Notes: generated by a model from the letters alone, not told the origin. A stretch of DNA of 21,115 nt from Candidatus Komeilibacteria bacterium RIFCSPLOWO2_02_FULL_48_11 (GCA_001818435.1 MHKO01000025.1:22761-43875), one strand, 5' to 3'; counted from the first letter of the stretch, positions 12,732 to 20,420 are shown. Program-made: numbers and translations.

Positions 12732-13667
12732 ATGTCCCTCCCCATCTCCAAATTCAAAAATATTTTCATCCTCCTCGGCGTGCTGGCCTTACTCCTTGTT
12801 GGTCTTGGCGTCTACCAAGGCCAAACCGCTAGCAAGAATAAGCGCAATCCAGCTTCATTTTTTGGCGTGAATTTTGATAAAGTTACCAAGATTCGGGTCA
12901 CCGGCACCAACGGGCTTTATGAAAATATTTTGGAAAAGAAAAAAGATGACTGGATTGTTGCCAGCGCCGGCGATTATCTAATTAATCCAAAATACATTGA
13001 TGATTTAAAAGATATTCTGCAGAACATGCCCAAAGGAGAGCTCGCTAGCCGCGATAAAGGCAAGCACGAGGAATTACAAGTTGATAAAGTTGGCATAGCT
13101 TTGCAAGCCTGGCAGGGCGACACTCTTGTCGCGGACGCGGTGATTGGCAAAGAAGGTCCGGGATTCACTTTTACCTACATCCGCAAAGCTGATTCGGACA
13201 ATGTTTATCTGGTACCCCAGAACATCAGGCCAATTTTTAACCGCACTGACTGGCGCGACAAGCGGGTTTGGATATTTGACCCCAAAAAAGTCACGGCCAT
13301 AGACTGGCGCTACAAAGATGTGGAAATCTCGCTTCTTAAAACCAAAGACGGCTGGCGCCAGATAAGCCCGATTTCCACCCCGTCATCTGACGAGAAAGTG
13401 GGGCCAGAATTGGTTAAGCTCTCGGATTTATACGCTTCAAACATCGATGAGCAAATAAGCCGCAAAGACGCGGGCCTGGAAAGCAAGAAACTGGATATCC
13501 GCATTGAACTGACTTTTGAAACCGGCGAAAAGGATGCTCTGATTGTGGGTGATAAAATTAAAGACAAAGAGGAATATTACGTAGCGCGGGAGAATGGGAA
13601 GTTGATTTATACTTTGGATTCGTATACAGTAGAGGAGACTCTTAAGAAAGAAATTGGAGCATTTTAA
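12732..13667 (+). CDS. DUF4340 domain-containing membrane-anchored protein
   Basis: A 311-residue protein with an N-terminal membrane helix (about residues 9-28) and an extracytoplasmic DUF4340 region. Repeated units of the form TKIRVTG, DDWIVAS, YKDVEISLLKTKDGW and GEKDALIVGD are typical of the family. DUF4340 genes usually follow GldG-like genes, as here, apart from the inserted orphan genes. The role is unknown, presumably in the same export complex. ATG 12732 is preferred over the GTG at 12726. No Shine-Dalgarno. Confidence 0.88.
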   Translation: MSLPISKFKNIFILLGVLALLLVGLGVYQGQTASKNKRNPASFFGVNFDKVTKIRVTGTNGLYENILEKKKDDWIVASAGDYLINPKYIDDLKDILQNMPKGELASRDKGKHEELQVDKVGIALQAWQGDTLVADAVIGKEGPGFTFTYIRKADSDNVYLVPQNIRPIFNRTDWRDKRVWIFDPKKVTAIDWRYKDVEISLLKTKDGWRQISPISTPSSDEKVGPELVKLSDLYASNIDEQISRKDAGLESKKLDIRIELTFETGEKDALIVGDKIKDKEEYYVARENGKLIYTLDSYTVEETLKKEIGAF

Positions 13668-13673
13668 CCCCAT

Positions 13674-13756
13674 CGTCATCCCGACCGAGCCCAGCAGGGC
13701 GAGTGGAGGGATCTCATCGGTTATCCACGAGACCCCTCGACAAGCTCGGGGTGACG
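13674..13756 (+). repeat. ORF-less palindromic element (short derivative)
   Basis: An 83-base element from CGTCATCCCGACCGAGC to CTCGGGGTGACG. The left half has ATCCC facing GGGAT, the linker reads ATCGGTTATCCACGAGA, and the right half has ACCCC facing GGGGT. The left arm matches the ends of the GIY-YIG element at 9507. It lies 6 bases after the DUF4340 stop and 11 before the next ATG. Confidence 0.85.
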
Positions 13757-13767
13757 GCTATAAACCT

Positions 13768-14226
13768 ATGACAAAATACATTTGGATTACAGTCTGTGTT
13801 ATCACCTTAATTCTTATTCTGGGCTGGAAGCAGGCCGGCAAAGAACCTCCAGTCGTTTTACCTGAAGCGCCGACTGAAGACGTGCCTGTGCTCGAAGCCG
13901 GGGAGCCGATCGTCAGCGAGTCGGGAAATATTAAAGTTACCCAGCCCCAGCCTAACTCTTTAGTATCAAGCCCAATGCTGGTAAAAGGCCAGGCCAGGAC
14001 TTTTGAATCAACTTTTCAAATGGTTTTAAAAGATGGGGATGGTAAAGAGGTAACTAAAAAGACCGTGACTTATACAGCTCCCGACCCGAGTCAATTCGGC
14101 GACTTTGGCGAGCTCTTGCTTTTTGACACGCCCAAAATAGACAGCGGCACCTTGGAAGTGTATTCTAACAGCGCCAAAGACGGCGCGGTGCAGGATTTGG
14201 TGAGTATTCCGGTAAAGTTTAAGTAA
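13768..14226 (+). CDS. Gmad2 immunoglobulin-like domain protein, membrane-anchored
   Basis: A 152-residue protein with an N-terminal membrane helix (residues about 3-19, YIWITVCVITLILILGW), a Pro/Glu-rich linker, and a C-terminal Gmad2-type beta-sandwich (about 62-150) with the typical start IKVTQPQPNSLVSSPMLVKG and the end TLEVYSNSAKDG. Such domains are found on surface proteins of small-genome bacteria and spore-forming Firmicutes; the ligand is unknown. ATG 13768 is used: the upstream in-frame ATG at 13654 would translate the preceding repeat. Confidence 0.88.
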   Translation: MTKYIWITVCVITLILILGWKQAGKEPPVVLPEAPTEDVPVLEAGEPIVSESGNIKVTQPQPNSLVSSPMLVKGQARTFESTFQMVLKDGDGKEVTKKTVTYTAPDPSQFGDFGELLLFDTPKIDSGTLEVYSNSAKDGAVQDLVSIPVKFK

Positions 14227-14236
14227 TAAACTTATT

Positions 14237-14332
14237 GTCATCCCGAGCCCCAAACAGGAGAGGCCATTAATCACGCTACTTTGTTTGCCGCGTTCACTGC
14301 TTATAGCGCGTCCTTTGACGCCTCGGGATGAC
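14237..14332 (+). repeat. Palindromic element, GTCATCCCGAGCCCC type (intact 96 bases)
   Basis: It runs from GTCATCCCGAGCCCC to CGCCTCGGGATGAC. It is the uninterrupted counterpart of the element at 5574-5791. It begins 10 bases after the Gmad2 stop and ends 11 bases before the cyclophilin start. Confidence 0.8.
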
Positions 14333-14343
14333 AAAATAAACAT

Positions 14344-15012
14344 ATGCCCAAGTACAAAATACTTATTCTCTTACTTGCTATTACTTTCCTCGGTACAGCT
14401 TGCGCTAAAAAAGAGGAATCTGCGTTTTCGCAAAAAGAACAGACGCCAGCGCCGAATCCAATATCAGTAATTGAACCTGAAAAGCCTATGGCCACCACCA
14501 CGCCGGAGAGGGAACAAGAAAAAACCATTGTTACCTTGCAGACGAGCAAGGGCAATATCAGGCTGGAGCTTTGGCCGCAGGACGCGCCCAAAACCGCGGC
14601 TAATTTCGTGAAGCTGGCTGAAGCCGGATTTTACGAGGGCACAACTTTCCACCGCGTGATTCCGGATTTTATGATTCAAGGCGGGGACCCGCTTTCCAAA
14701 GACGATAATCCTTTGAATGACGGCACTGGCGGTCCGGGCTACATGTTTGAAGATGAAATTAATTCCCGTAAGCTTGTGCGCGGCAGCTTGGCCATGGCCA
14801 ATGCCGGACCAGACACCAATGGTTCCCAGTTTTTTATTGTCACCGCTGATGCCGCGCCCTGGCTTGACGGCAAGCACGCGGTTTTTGGCCAAGTTTTGGA
14901 TGGTATGGACGTAGTTACGGCCATTGCCGGCGCGGAGCGCGATAGCCGCGACCGTCCGCTCAAGAATATCACTGTTAATAAAATTGCGGCCGAAGCGGCA
15001 GAAAAACAATAA
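14344..15012 (+). CDS. Cyclophilin-type peptidyl-prolyl isomerase, probable lipoprotein
   Basis: A 222-residue protein that would assist protein folding outside the membrane. The signal sequence ends in FLGTACAKK with Cys20 as the likely lipidated residue (the -3 position is Gly, a slightly weak lipobox). A Pro/Glu/Thr-rich linker leads to the cyclophilin domain (about 59-218). Active-site residues are present: Arg104 in FHRVIPDFMIQGG, Gln112, Gln162-Phe163 in GSQFFI, Trp173 and His178 in WLDGKHAVFG. A terminator follows. Start chosen at 14344, just after the repeat. Confidence 0.94.
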   Translation: MPKYKILILLLAITFLGTACAKKEESAFSQKEQTPAPNPISVIEPEKPMATTTPEREQEKTIVTLQTSKGNIRLELWPQDAPKTAANFVKLAEAGFYEGTTFHRVIPDFMIQGGDPLSKDDNPLNDGTGGPGYMFEDEINSRKLVRGSLAMANAGPDTNGSQFFIVTADAAPWLDGKHAVFGQVLDGMDVVTAIAGAERDSRDRPLKNITVNKIAAEAAEKQ

Positions 15013-15029
15013 ATCTTTTGTAAATATTT

Positions 15030-15063
15030 AGGGGACTTCCAATCAAGGTCCCCTATAATTTTT
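15030..15063 (+). terminator. Rho-independent terminator after the cyclophilin gene
   Basis: AGGGGAC (15030-15036) and GTCCCCT (15048-15054) form a 7-bp GC-rich stem, followed by ATAATTTTT. Confidence 0.75.
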
Positions 15064-15092
15064 ACCGACTATATGGTATCATAATTTTAAAT

Positions 15093-15506
15093 ATGGGTAG
15101 GAAGTGGCTGATAATTATAACTTTTCTTCTTTTGCCCCAGATTGCTCAAGCCAAGGGAAATTTGGAAATTTCCATTGCTAAAAATCGCGTCAGCTGGAAA
15201 AATTGGGAGTTTCAGGCGGTTGGCTTGAACAATGACCATGTTTATCTTTGGGATTTTGGCGACGGCAGTCTTTCCGACGCTCAAGAGCCGATTCACGCGT
15301 TTCCCAAATGGGGAAAATACAAAGTTACTCTTTCGGCCAGCGATTCGGCTGGCGGAGTCGGGGCGGCGGAAACCGGGATAGTCATTAGTTTTTGGCACAT
15401 TCAAAATATCTGGCTTCAGGCGATTTTAGGTATTTTGGCCTTGGGAAGCGCGGTTTTGGTTCTGCTTATTATTTTCAATAAATTACCAAAACTAAAAGAC
15501 GAATAA
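15093..15506 (+). CDS. PKD-domain surface protein with C-terminal membrane anchor
   Basis: A 137-residue protein with a signal peptide (residues 1-20, cleavage after AQA), a single PKD beta-sandwich with the signature WDFGDGS (53-59) and YKVTLSASD, and a C-terminal membrane helix (107-128) with a short basic tail. It would be exposed on the outer face of the membrane, perhaps binding carbohydrate or protein. A CATAAT hexamer ends 7 bases before the ATG, again suggesting a leaderless message. corA follows after 2 bases. Confidence 0.85.
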   Translation: MGRKWLIIITFLLLPQIAQAKGNLEISIAKNRVSWKNWEFQAVGLNNDHVYLWDFGDGSLSDAQEPIHAFPKWGKYKVTLSASDSAGGVGAAETGIVISFWHIQNIWLQAILGILALGSAVLVLLIIFNKLPKLKDE

Positions 15507-15508
15507 TT

Positions 15509-16426
15509 ATGGAACAACACATCGAGCGCCCTAATTTAACTTGGCATTATTTTGACGACAATAGTCAGGAGGCTATTGCTTTTTTACACAAAAATTTCTC
15601 TTTTCATCCCTTGGATTTTGAAGACGTCGAGGCCGGTCCGCAACAGCCGAAAGTTGACTTTTATTCCGACTATTTGTTCGGTATTTTTCATTTTCCGGCC
15701 GAGCAAAACGGCGACAGCATTCATGTTTTTGAAGTGGATATTTTTATGTCCGAAAACTACCTGATTACGGTTTCCAAAGGCGAAAACAATATTTTGAAAC
15801 GCATTTTTCAGAAGGCTAAAAAAGACAAAACTTACCAGGAGGAGATTATGGGCAAGGATGGCGCTTTTTTGCTTTATAAGCTATTAGACGCTTTGACTGA
15901 TGATTGTTGGCCCAGAGTGAGAAAAATCAGCGGCCAGATTAACGACATCGAGGAAGAAATTTACAGTGAAAAGATGCAAAAAACGACTTTACAGAAAATT
16001 GCTTTCGTCAAACGCAATCTGATACGCTTAAAACGCATAATTTATCCCCAGCAACTGGCTATTTCTTTGCTGGTGCGCACCAACGACTTGTCATATTTGC
16101 CCCCGGCCCTGAATATCTATTACGACGATATTAATGACACGCTCCAGCGCCTGCAAATGATAACCGAAAGCCACGTGGACGTCATGAACAGCCTGCACAA
16201 TGTCAATGAATCGCTTATTTCCCAGCGCACCAATGAAGTCATTAAGCTTTTAACCGTAATTTCCGTTTCCCTCCTGCCCATGACCATTTTAACCGGGCTT
16301 TACGGCATGAATGTTGAAGGCTTGCCTTTTGTCGACCATCCTAATTCCATTTGGCTGCTTTTTGGAGGCGTGTTGCTGGCTATTGCTTGCATCATGATTT
16401 ATTTCCGCCGGCGCGGCTGGCTTTAA
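15509..16426 (+). CDS. corA: CorA-family magnesium/divalent cation transporter
   Basis: A 305-residue transporter with the long helical cytoplasmic domain, two C-terminal membrane helices (about 245-264 and 280-300) and the family signature Gly-Met-Asn at 266-268 (LYGMNVEG), which forms the selectivity entrance. The C-terminus ends in a basic patch (FRRRGWL), as usual. It imports Mg2+, possibly Co2+ or Ni2+. It is only 2 bases after the PKD gene and 12 bases before the kinase gene, so it is probably in one transcript with them. Confidence 0.95.
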   Translation: MEQHIERPNLTWHYFDDNSQEAIAFLHKNFSFHPLDFEDVEAGPQQPKVDFYSDYLFGIFHFPAEQNGDSIHVFEVDIFMSENYLITVSKGENNILKRIFQKAKKDKTYQEEIMGKDGAFLLYKLLDALTDDCWPRVRKISGQINDIEEEIYSEKMQKTTLQKIAFVKRNLIRLKRIIYPQQLAISLLVRTNDLSYLPPALNIYYDDINDTLQRLQMITESHVDVMNSLHNVNESLISQRTNEVIKLLTVISVSLLPMTILTGLYGMNVEGLPFVDHPNSIWLLFGGVLLAIACIMIYFRRRGWL

Positions 16427-16438
16427 TTTTTTTATTTT

Positions 16439-17479
16439 ATGGCGCCTAAGCGTAAATATGACGTCATTACCATCGGCTCCGCGGTGCGGGACATTTTTTT
16501 ATGGCTCAAAGACGATGACGTGATTATTTTTGATAATCCTTCCGGCGAGGCCACGCGGCGCGAACTTTTGGCCCTGGAATACAAAGCCAAAGTAAACGCC
16601 GAGCGCTCAGCCCTGGCTTTTGGCGGCGGGGCGCAAAATTGCGCCATTACTTTCGGCCGTTTGGGTTTTAAGGTTGCGAGCGTGGTTTCTCTGGGTTGCG
16701 ATGACACGGCTGAAGCCATTGCCAATAATATGAGCCATGAGGGCCTAAGTTTGGATTTAGTCAGTCATCATAGCACGCGGCACACCGGCTTTTCGGTTAT
16801 TATTGAAGCCGGGGAGGAGCGCGAACACGTGATAATTGCGGAGCAGGGAGCAAATGGTTTATTGTCTTTTCCTTCGGCCAGAAGCGGGGTGACTAGTACA
16901 GACTGGTATTACGCAACCTCGCTTACAGGCGGCAACTGGCCGAAAACTTTGGAAAAAATTGCCGGCTTTGTCAAAAGCAAAAAAATCAACTGGGCTTGGA
17001 ACCCCGGTTCCGATCAATTGGACGCGGGTTTTGGGTTTTTGGGCCGTTTTTTAAAGCACTGTGCCGTTTTTCAGGTTAACCGCGACGAAGCCTTGGGGTT
17101 ATTGAGAGGCGAAGACAGCCAGACAGAAGATAACATAGGCCTGCTTTTAACATCTTTGTTGCACTGGGGGCCGAAAATGGCAATTATTACCGATGGCCAA
17201 GACGGAGCTTATTACGCTGACAAGCAAAAAATGCTTCACATCAGCGCTGACAAGAATCTGGTGGTAAAAGAATCCACCGGCGCCGGAGACGCGTTTGGTT
17301 CAGGGTTTGTGGCTGGACTTTTAATGACTAAGATGGCCAATGTTCCTTATGCTTTGGAGACGGCCATGCACAACGCCGAAAGCGTGCTCGGAGCCATTGG
17401 GGCCCAGGCCGGCATTTTGCGCTTGGATGAATTAAAACAAGTCTTAAGAAAGAAAAAACATAAAATAAGGAAAATATAA
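16439..17479 (+). CDS. PfkB-family carbohydrate/nucleoside kinase
   Basis: A 346-residue ribokinase-fold enzyme. The first motif reads AFGGGAQNCAITFGRLG (about residues 60-76), and the second is STGAGDAFGSGFVAG with the catalytic Asp284. An insertion near residues 20-55 relative to classic ribokinases (the lid) is seen in many PfkB proteins of this lineage. The substrate may be a sugar, sugar phosphate or nucleoside and cannot be told from sequence. No Shine-Dalgarno; start fixed by the family N-terminus YDVITIGSAVRD. Confidence 0.92.
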   Translation: MAPKRKYDVITIGSAVRDIFLWLKDDDVIIFDNPSGEATRRELLALEYKAKVNAERSALAFGGGAQNCAITFGRLGFKVASVVSLGCDDTAEAIANNMSHEGLSLDLVSHHSTRHTGFSVIIEAGEEREHVIIAEQGANGLLSFPSARSGVTSTDWYYATSLTGGNWPKTLEKIAGFVKSKKINWAWNPGSDQLDAGFGFLGRFLKHCAVFQVNRDEALGLLRGEDSQTEDNIGLLLTSLLHWGPKMAIITDGQDGAYYADKQKMLHISADKNLVVKESTGAGDAFGSGFVAGLLMTKMANVPYALETAMHNAESVLGAIGAQAGILRLDELKQVLRKKKHKIRKI

Positions 17480-17485
17480 ATAGAT

Positions 17486-17611
17486 GTCATTGCGAGCGAA
17501 TCCGCCTCCTCGGCGGATGAAGCGAAGCCAGCCAGAGGCTGGCCACCCTTTGGGCGGCAATCCCGAGATTAATTCTGGGATTGCTTCGTCGCTAGTGCTC
17601 CTCGCAATGGC
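17486..17611 (+). repeat. Palindromic element upstream of recJ
   Basis: A 126-base element from GTCATTGCGAGCGAATC to CTCCTCGCAATGGC (the right end has ATGGC instead of ATGAC). It contains TCCTCGGCGGATGAAGCGAA and the ATTCTGGGATTGCTTCGTCG right half, as in the element at 377. It lies 6 bases after the kinase stop and 10 before the RecJ start, and it is open in frame with recJ from an ATG at 17484. Confidence 0.8.
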
Positions 17612-17621
17612 AATAACACAA

Positions 17622-19319
17622 ATGTTGAATTGGAAAATCGCGCCAACAATAGATGAAGACAAAGCGTCAAAATTTCCCGATATTCATCGGGTTATTTTGC
17701 AATTGCTCTTTAACCGCGGCCTTGCTTCCCAAGAGGAAATTGACCATTTTTTAAATCCGCAGTACGAGGATTTGCATGACCCGTTTATTTTTCGCGACAT
17801 GGAGAAATTAGTATCCAGAATCCGGCAGGCCGTGAATTCGGGCGACTCCATCTTTATATACGGAGATTATGATGCTGATGGAGTGTGTTCATCCGCTTTA
17901 CTGGCGGAAACACTCCGTACTGTTGGGGTCAAAAAAGTGGATGTTTATATCCCGCATCGCGAACGGGAAGGTTATGGATTAAACAATCCGGCCATAGACT
18001 ACATTGCTTCTCAAGGCGCAAAACTTATCATTACGGTTGACTGCGGTTCAAGCAATGTGGCGGAAGTCGAGTATGCCCAATTAAAAGGTCTGGACGTCAT
18101 TATCTGCGACCATCATGAAGAACCGCCGCAAATTCCCAAAGGCGCAATCGCTTTTCTTAATCCTCATTTAACCAGCGAGCCTTATCCTTTCAAACAGCTG
18201 GCGGCCGTGGGCGTAACTTTTAAAGTAGGGCAAGCTCTTTGGAAAGCCTTTGATTTGCCCGCTGGCAAGGAAAAATGGCTGCTTGATTTGGCGGCCATTG
18301 CCACGATTACGGACATGATGCCCCTGCTCGGCGAAAATCGAGTGCTGGCGCGCTTTGGGCTGGTTGTTTTAAACAAGACCAAGCGCTTGGGTTTGCAAGA
18401 ACTTATTAAAGCCATGGCTGGAGCGCCGGGCGAGCTGGGGGTATATGACGTGGGTTTTAAAATCGGGCCGCGCCTTAACGCGGCTGGCCGCATTGACCAT
18501 GCCAACACTTCTTATGAATTATTGGCCAGCACTGATCCAGTTGAAGCGGCTGAACTGGCTAAGATATTGAATGCCACCAACACCGAGCGCCAGGCTGAAA
18601 CCGAAAGAATTCTAGAGGAAGCCTTAGAGCAGGTGGGAGAGCAGGCGCAACACTGCCTAGTTTTGGTGGCCGTGGGCCGGGATTGGCCGGTTGGGGTGGT
18701 GGGCCTGGTGAGCGGCAAAATCACCGAAAAATATCACCGGCCTTCTTTGGTTTTAACCCGCACTGAAAAAGGGCTGGTGGGCTCGGGTCGGAGCATTGAG
18801 AGTTTTAACATCACCTCGGCCATGGTTTCGGCCAGCGAATATTTATCGCACTTTGGCGGCCATGCCGCGGCTTGCGGCTTTACATTAAAAGACGAAGAAT
18901 CATTGGAGCCATTCCGCAAAGCCATGAACGAGGAGGCGGCTAAAGTTATTGCTGATGAGGATTTAATAAAAGCGCTGCACCTGGATTTGGAACTTTCTTT
19001 CAAAGATATTACTTGGGATCTAGTTGAACAAATTGAAGGCCTGGCTCCGTTTGGAATCGGCAATCCGCGCCCGCGTTTTGCCAGTTTTAGCGTGGGCGTG
19101 CGCGAGGCCTATACTATAGGCAACGACGGCAAACATCTGCGCTTGGTTTTAGAACAGCAACGCGTTATGTTTGAAGCCGTGAGCTTCGGCACTGGCGAGG
19201 AGTGGGGCGCCAAACTCCGTCCCGGAGATTTAATTGACATTGCTTATGAAGTGGAAGTCAATGAGTGGAAAGGGAATAAAAAGATACAATTGAAGATACA
19301 GGATATAAAGAAAAAATAA
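17622..19319 (+). CDS. recJ: Single-stranded-DNA-specific exonuclease RecJ
   Basis: A 565-residue 5'-3' exonuclease of the DHH family used in recombination and base-excision/mismatch repair. Motif I DYDADG is at 82-87, the DHH motif at 163-165 (CDHHEEPP), and the DHHA1 domain has GSGRSI and FGGHAAACGF. The C-terminal OB-like domain is present (LIDIAYEVEVNEWKGNKKIQ). ATG 17622 is chosen because it matches the family N-terminus; the ORF is open back to 17484, but those 46 codons are repeat sequence. No Shine-Dalgarno is seen at either start. The RNase HI gene follows after 15 bases. Confidence 0.95.
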   Translation: MLNWKIAPTIDEDKASKFPDIHRVILQLLFNRGLASQEEIDHFLNPQYEDLHDPFIFRDMEKLVSRIRQAVNSGDSIFIYGDYDADGVCSSALLAETLRTVGVKKVDVYIPHREREGYGLNNPAIDYIASQGAKLIITVDCGSSNVAEVEYAQLKGLDVIICDHHEEPPQIPKGAIAFLNPHLTSEPYPFKQLAAVGVTFKVGQALWKAFDLPAGKEKWLLDLAAIATITDMMPLLGENRVLARFGLVVLNKTKRLGLQELIKAMAGAPGELGVYDVGFKIGPRLNAAGRIDHANTSYELLASTDPVEAAELAKILNATNTERQAETERILEEALEQVGEQAQHCLVLVAVGRDWPVGVVGLVSGKITEKYHRPSLVLTRTEKGLVGSGRSIESFNITSAMVSASEYLSHFGGHAAACGFTLKDEESLEPFRKAMNEEAAKVIADEDLIKALHLDLELSFKDITWDLVEQIEGLAPFGIGNPRPRFASFSVGVREAYTIGNDGKHLRLVLEQQRVMFEAVSFGTGEEWGAKLRPGDLIDIAYEVEVNEWKGNKKIQLKIQDIKKK

Positions 19320-19334
19320 CTAAAAACCCCTTTT

Positions 19335-19736
19335 ATGAAACTCACTATTTACACTGACGGCGGAGCCAGGGGCAATCCCGGACCAGCCGGAATTGGCGCG
19401 GTTATTTTGAATGACAAGAATAAAATCGTCAAAGAAATTTCAAGATATATCGGCGTCGCCACCAATAACCAAGCCGAGTACCATGCTTTGATCGCTGGTT
19501 TGCAATCTGCCAAAGAACTGGGGGCAACCGAAGTCAGCGTGGTAATGGACAGCGAGCTTGTCATCAAGCAACTGAAACAAGAATACAAGGTGCGCGACAA
19601 AAATCTGGGACCGCTGTTTATCAAAGTTTGGAATCTGCTGCCTGAATTTAAAAAGCACACTTTGCGCCATGTCTTGCGCCATAAAAACAAAAAAGCGGAT
19701 GAGTTGGTGAATAAAGCGCTGGATTCAGCAGTATAA
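19335..19736 (+). CDS. rnhA: Ribonuclease HI family protein (small)
   Basis: A 133-residue enzyme that degrades the RNA strand of RNA-DNA hybrids. The catalytic acidic residues are visible: Asp8 in YTDGGARGNPGP, Glu48 in NNQAEYHAL, Asp72 in VVMDSELVI, and Asp121 near the C-terminus with His115 in RHKNKKADEL. It has the compact form with ARGNPGPAG, similar to archaeal-type/RnhA-like proteins, so the name is by family rather than strict orthology. It lies directly after recJ, and a bidirectional terminator overlaps its stop codon. Confidence 0.93.
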   Translation: MKLTIYTDGGARGNPGPAGIGAVILNDKNKIVKEISRYIGVATNNQAEYHALIAGLQSAKELGATEVSVVMDSELVIKQLKQEYKVRDKNLGPLFIKVWNLLPEFKKHTLRHVLRHKNKKADELVNKALDSAV

Positions 19737-19765
19737 AAATACCCCGCATATTGCGGGGTATTTTT
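19735..19765. terminator. Bidirectional terminator shared by the RNase HI gene and rnpB
   Basis: A perfect 14-bp stem (AAAAATACCCCGCA 19735-19748 with 19752-19765) with the loop TAT. The flanking A- and T-runs allow termination from both sides; rnpB ends about 20 bases beyond on the opposite strand. Confidence 0.9.
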
Positions 19766-19784
19766 GAATCTTATAAACTAGTAA

Positions 19785-20292
19785 CAGCCAGGGAAATTGA
19801 TAAGCCGAATTCTGTGCCGATTTCGTCCGAGCGATAGCGAGGCTACGAAATCGAGCACCCGCCTCTGGCGGGTACGGATCCGCCAAAGGCGGATCACGAT
19901 TTTGTAATTACTCGCTTCGCTCGCAAACAAAATCAGTGACAACCATCTCTCTAGCCTCGCATTTGCATGCGAGGTCATGCGGGCTACCAAATTCGCCCTT
20001 TCACCAGGTAGGGTTTGCCTTTCTGGCATGTCGCCATGCCAGCATGTGGGCTTTTACCCCACAGTTTCACCTTGTGCCTGTTCTCTCGCAAGCGAGATTC
20101 ATCGGCAGTTTTTTCTCTGTTGCACTTGCCCTAGTTTTGTCAGCACGAAAGTTCTCGAGAGACCTCTCGTATCAACTTATGCCGGTCGCTGTTAGCGATT
20201 ACCTTTTTTCCGCCATTATGGCGGAGGTGTTCGGACTTTCCTCCATCCATAGCTTTACGCGACGGATGGCAGTTGTCTAATCTCCCTGACTG
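19785..20292 (-). ncRNA. rnpB: RNase P RNA (bacterial type A) with enlarged P19 region
   Basis: This is the catalytic RNA that matures the 5' ends of tRNAs. On the minus strand the hallmark P4 5' strand GGAGGAAAGTCCGAACACC lies at 20244-20226, and the 3' motif ACAGAATTCGGCTTAT at 19815-19800. The conserved GCAAGTGCAACAGAGA and GGTAAACCC-like (GGCAAACCCTACC) segments also occur in order. The termini form P1: AACAGTCAGGGAGATT pairs with AATTTCCCTGGCTGTT over 16 bases with two wobble pairs. P2 is GACAAC/GTTGTC. About 120 bases (19816-19937) lie between the P2 3' strand and the P4 3' strand, where many bacteria have only a few bases or a single P19 helix; they form four hairpins resembling the interspersed repeats. 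Promoter at 20318-20346 and terminator at 19735-19765. Plus-strand ORFs across this region are shadows. Confidence 0.96.
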
Positions 20293-20317
20293 TTATTAGT
20301 TTGTAAAGTGCGTTTAG

Positions 20318-20346
20318 AGAATATCATGAATAAAGTGCCTTGTCAA
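20318..20346 (-). promoter_or_regulatory. rnpB promoter
   Basis: On the minus strand TTGACA (20346-20341), a 17-base spacer and TATTCT (20323-20318). The consensus -35 and exact spacing suit a strong constitutive promoter. The start would fall near 20311, about 20 bases before the P1 helix. Confidence 0.8.
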
Positions 20347-20420
20347 GAATTTACACAACTCTATTTTTGTTGTAAGGTAAAGAGCTTATAAAAGACGACA
20401 CAAAGTGGTAAAGTATAGTC

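Noticed and set aside
19936..20280. Plus-strand ORFs of 72 and 114 codons
   Set aside because: They lie entirely on the antisense strand of rnpB, whose conserved motifs and P1 pairing explain the sequence.
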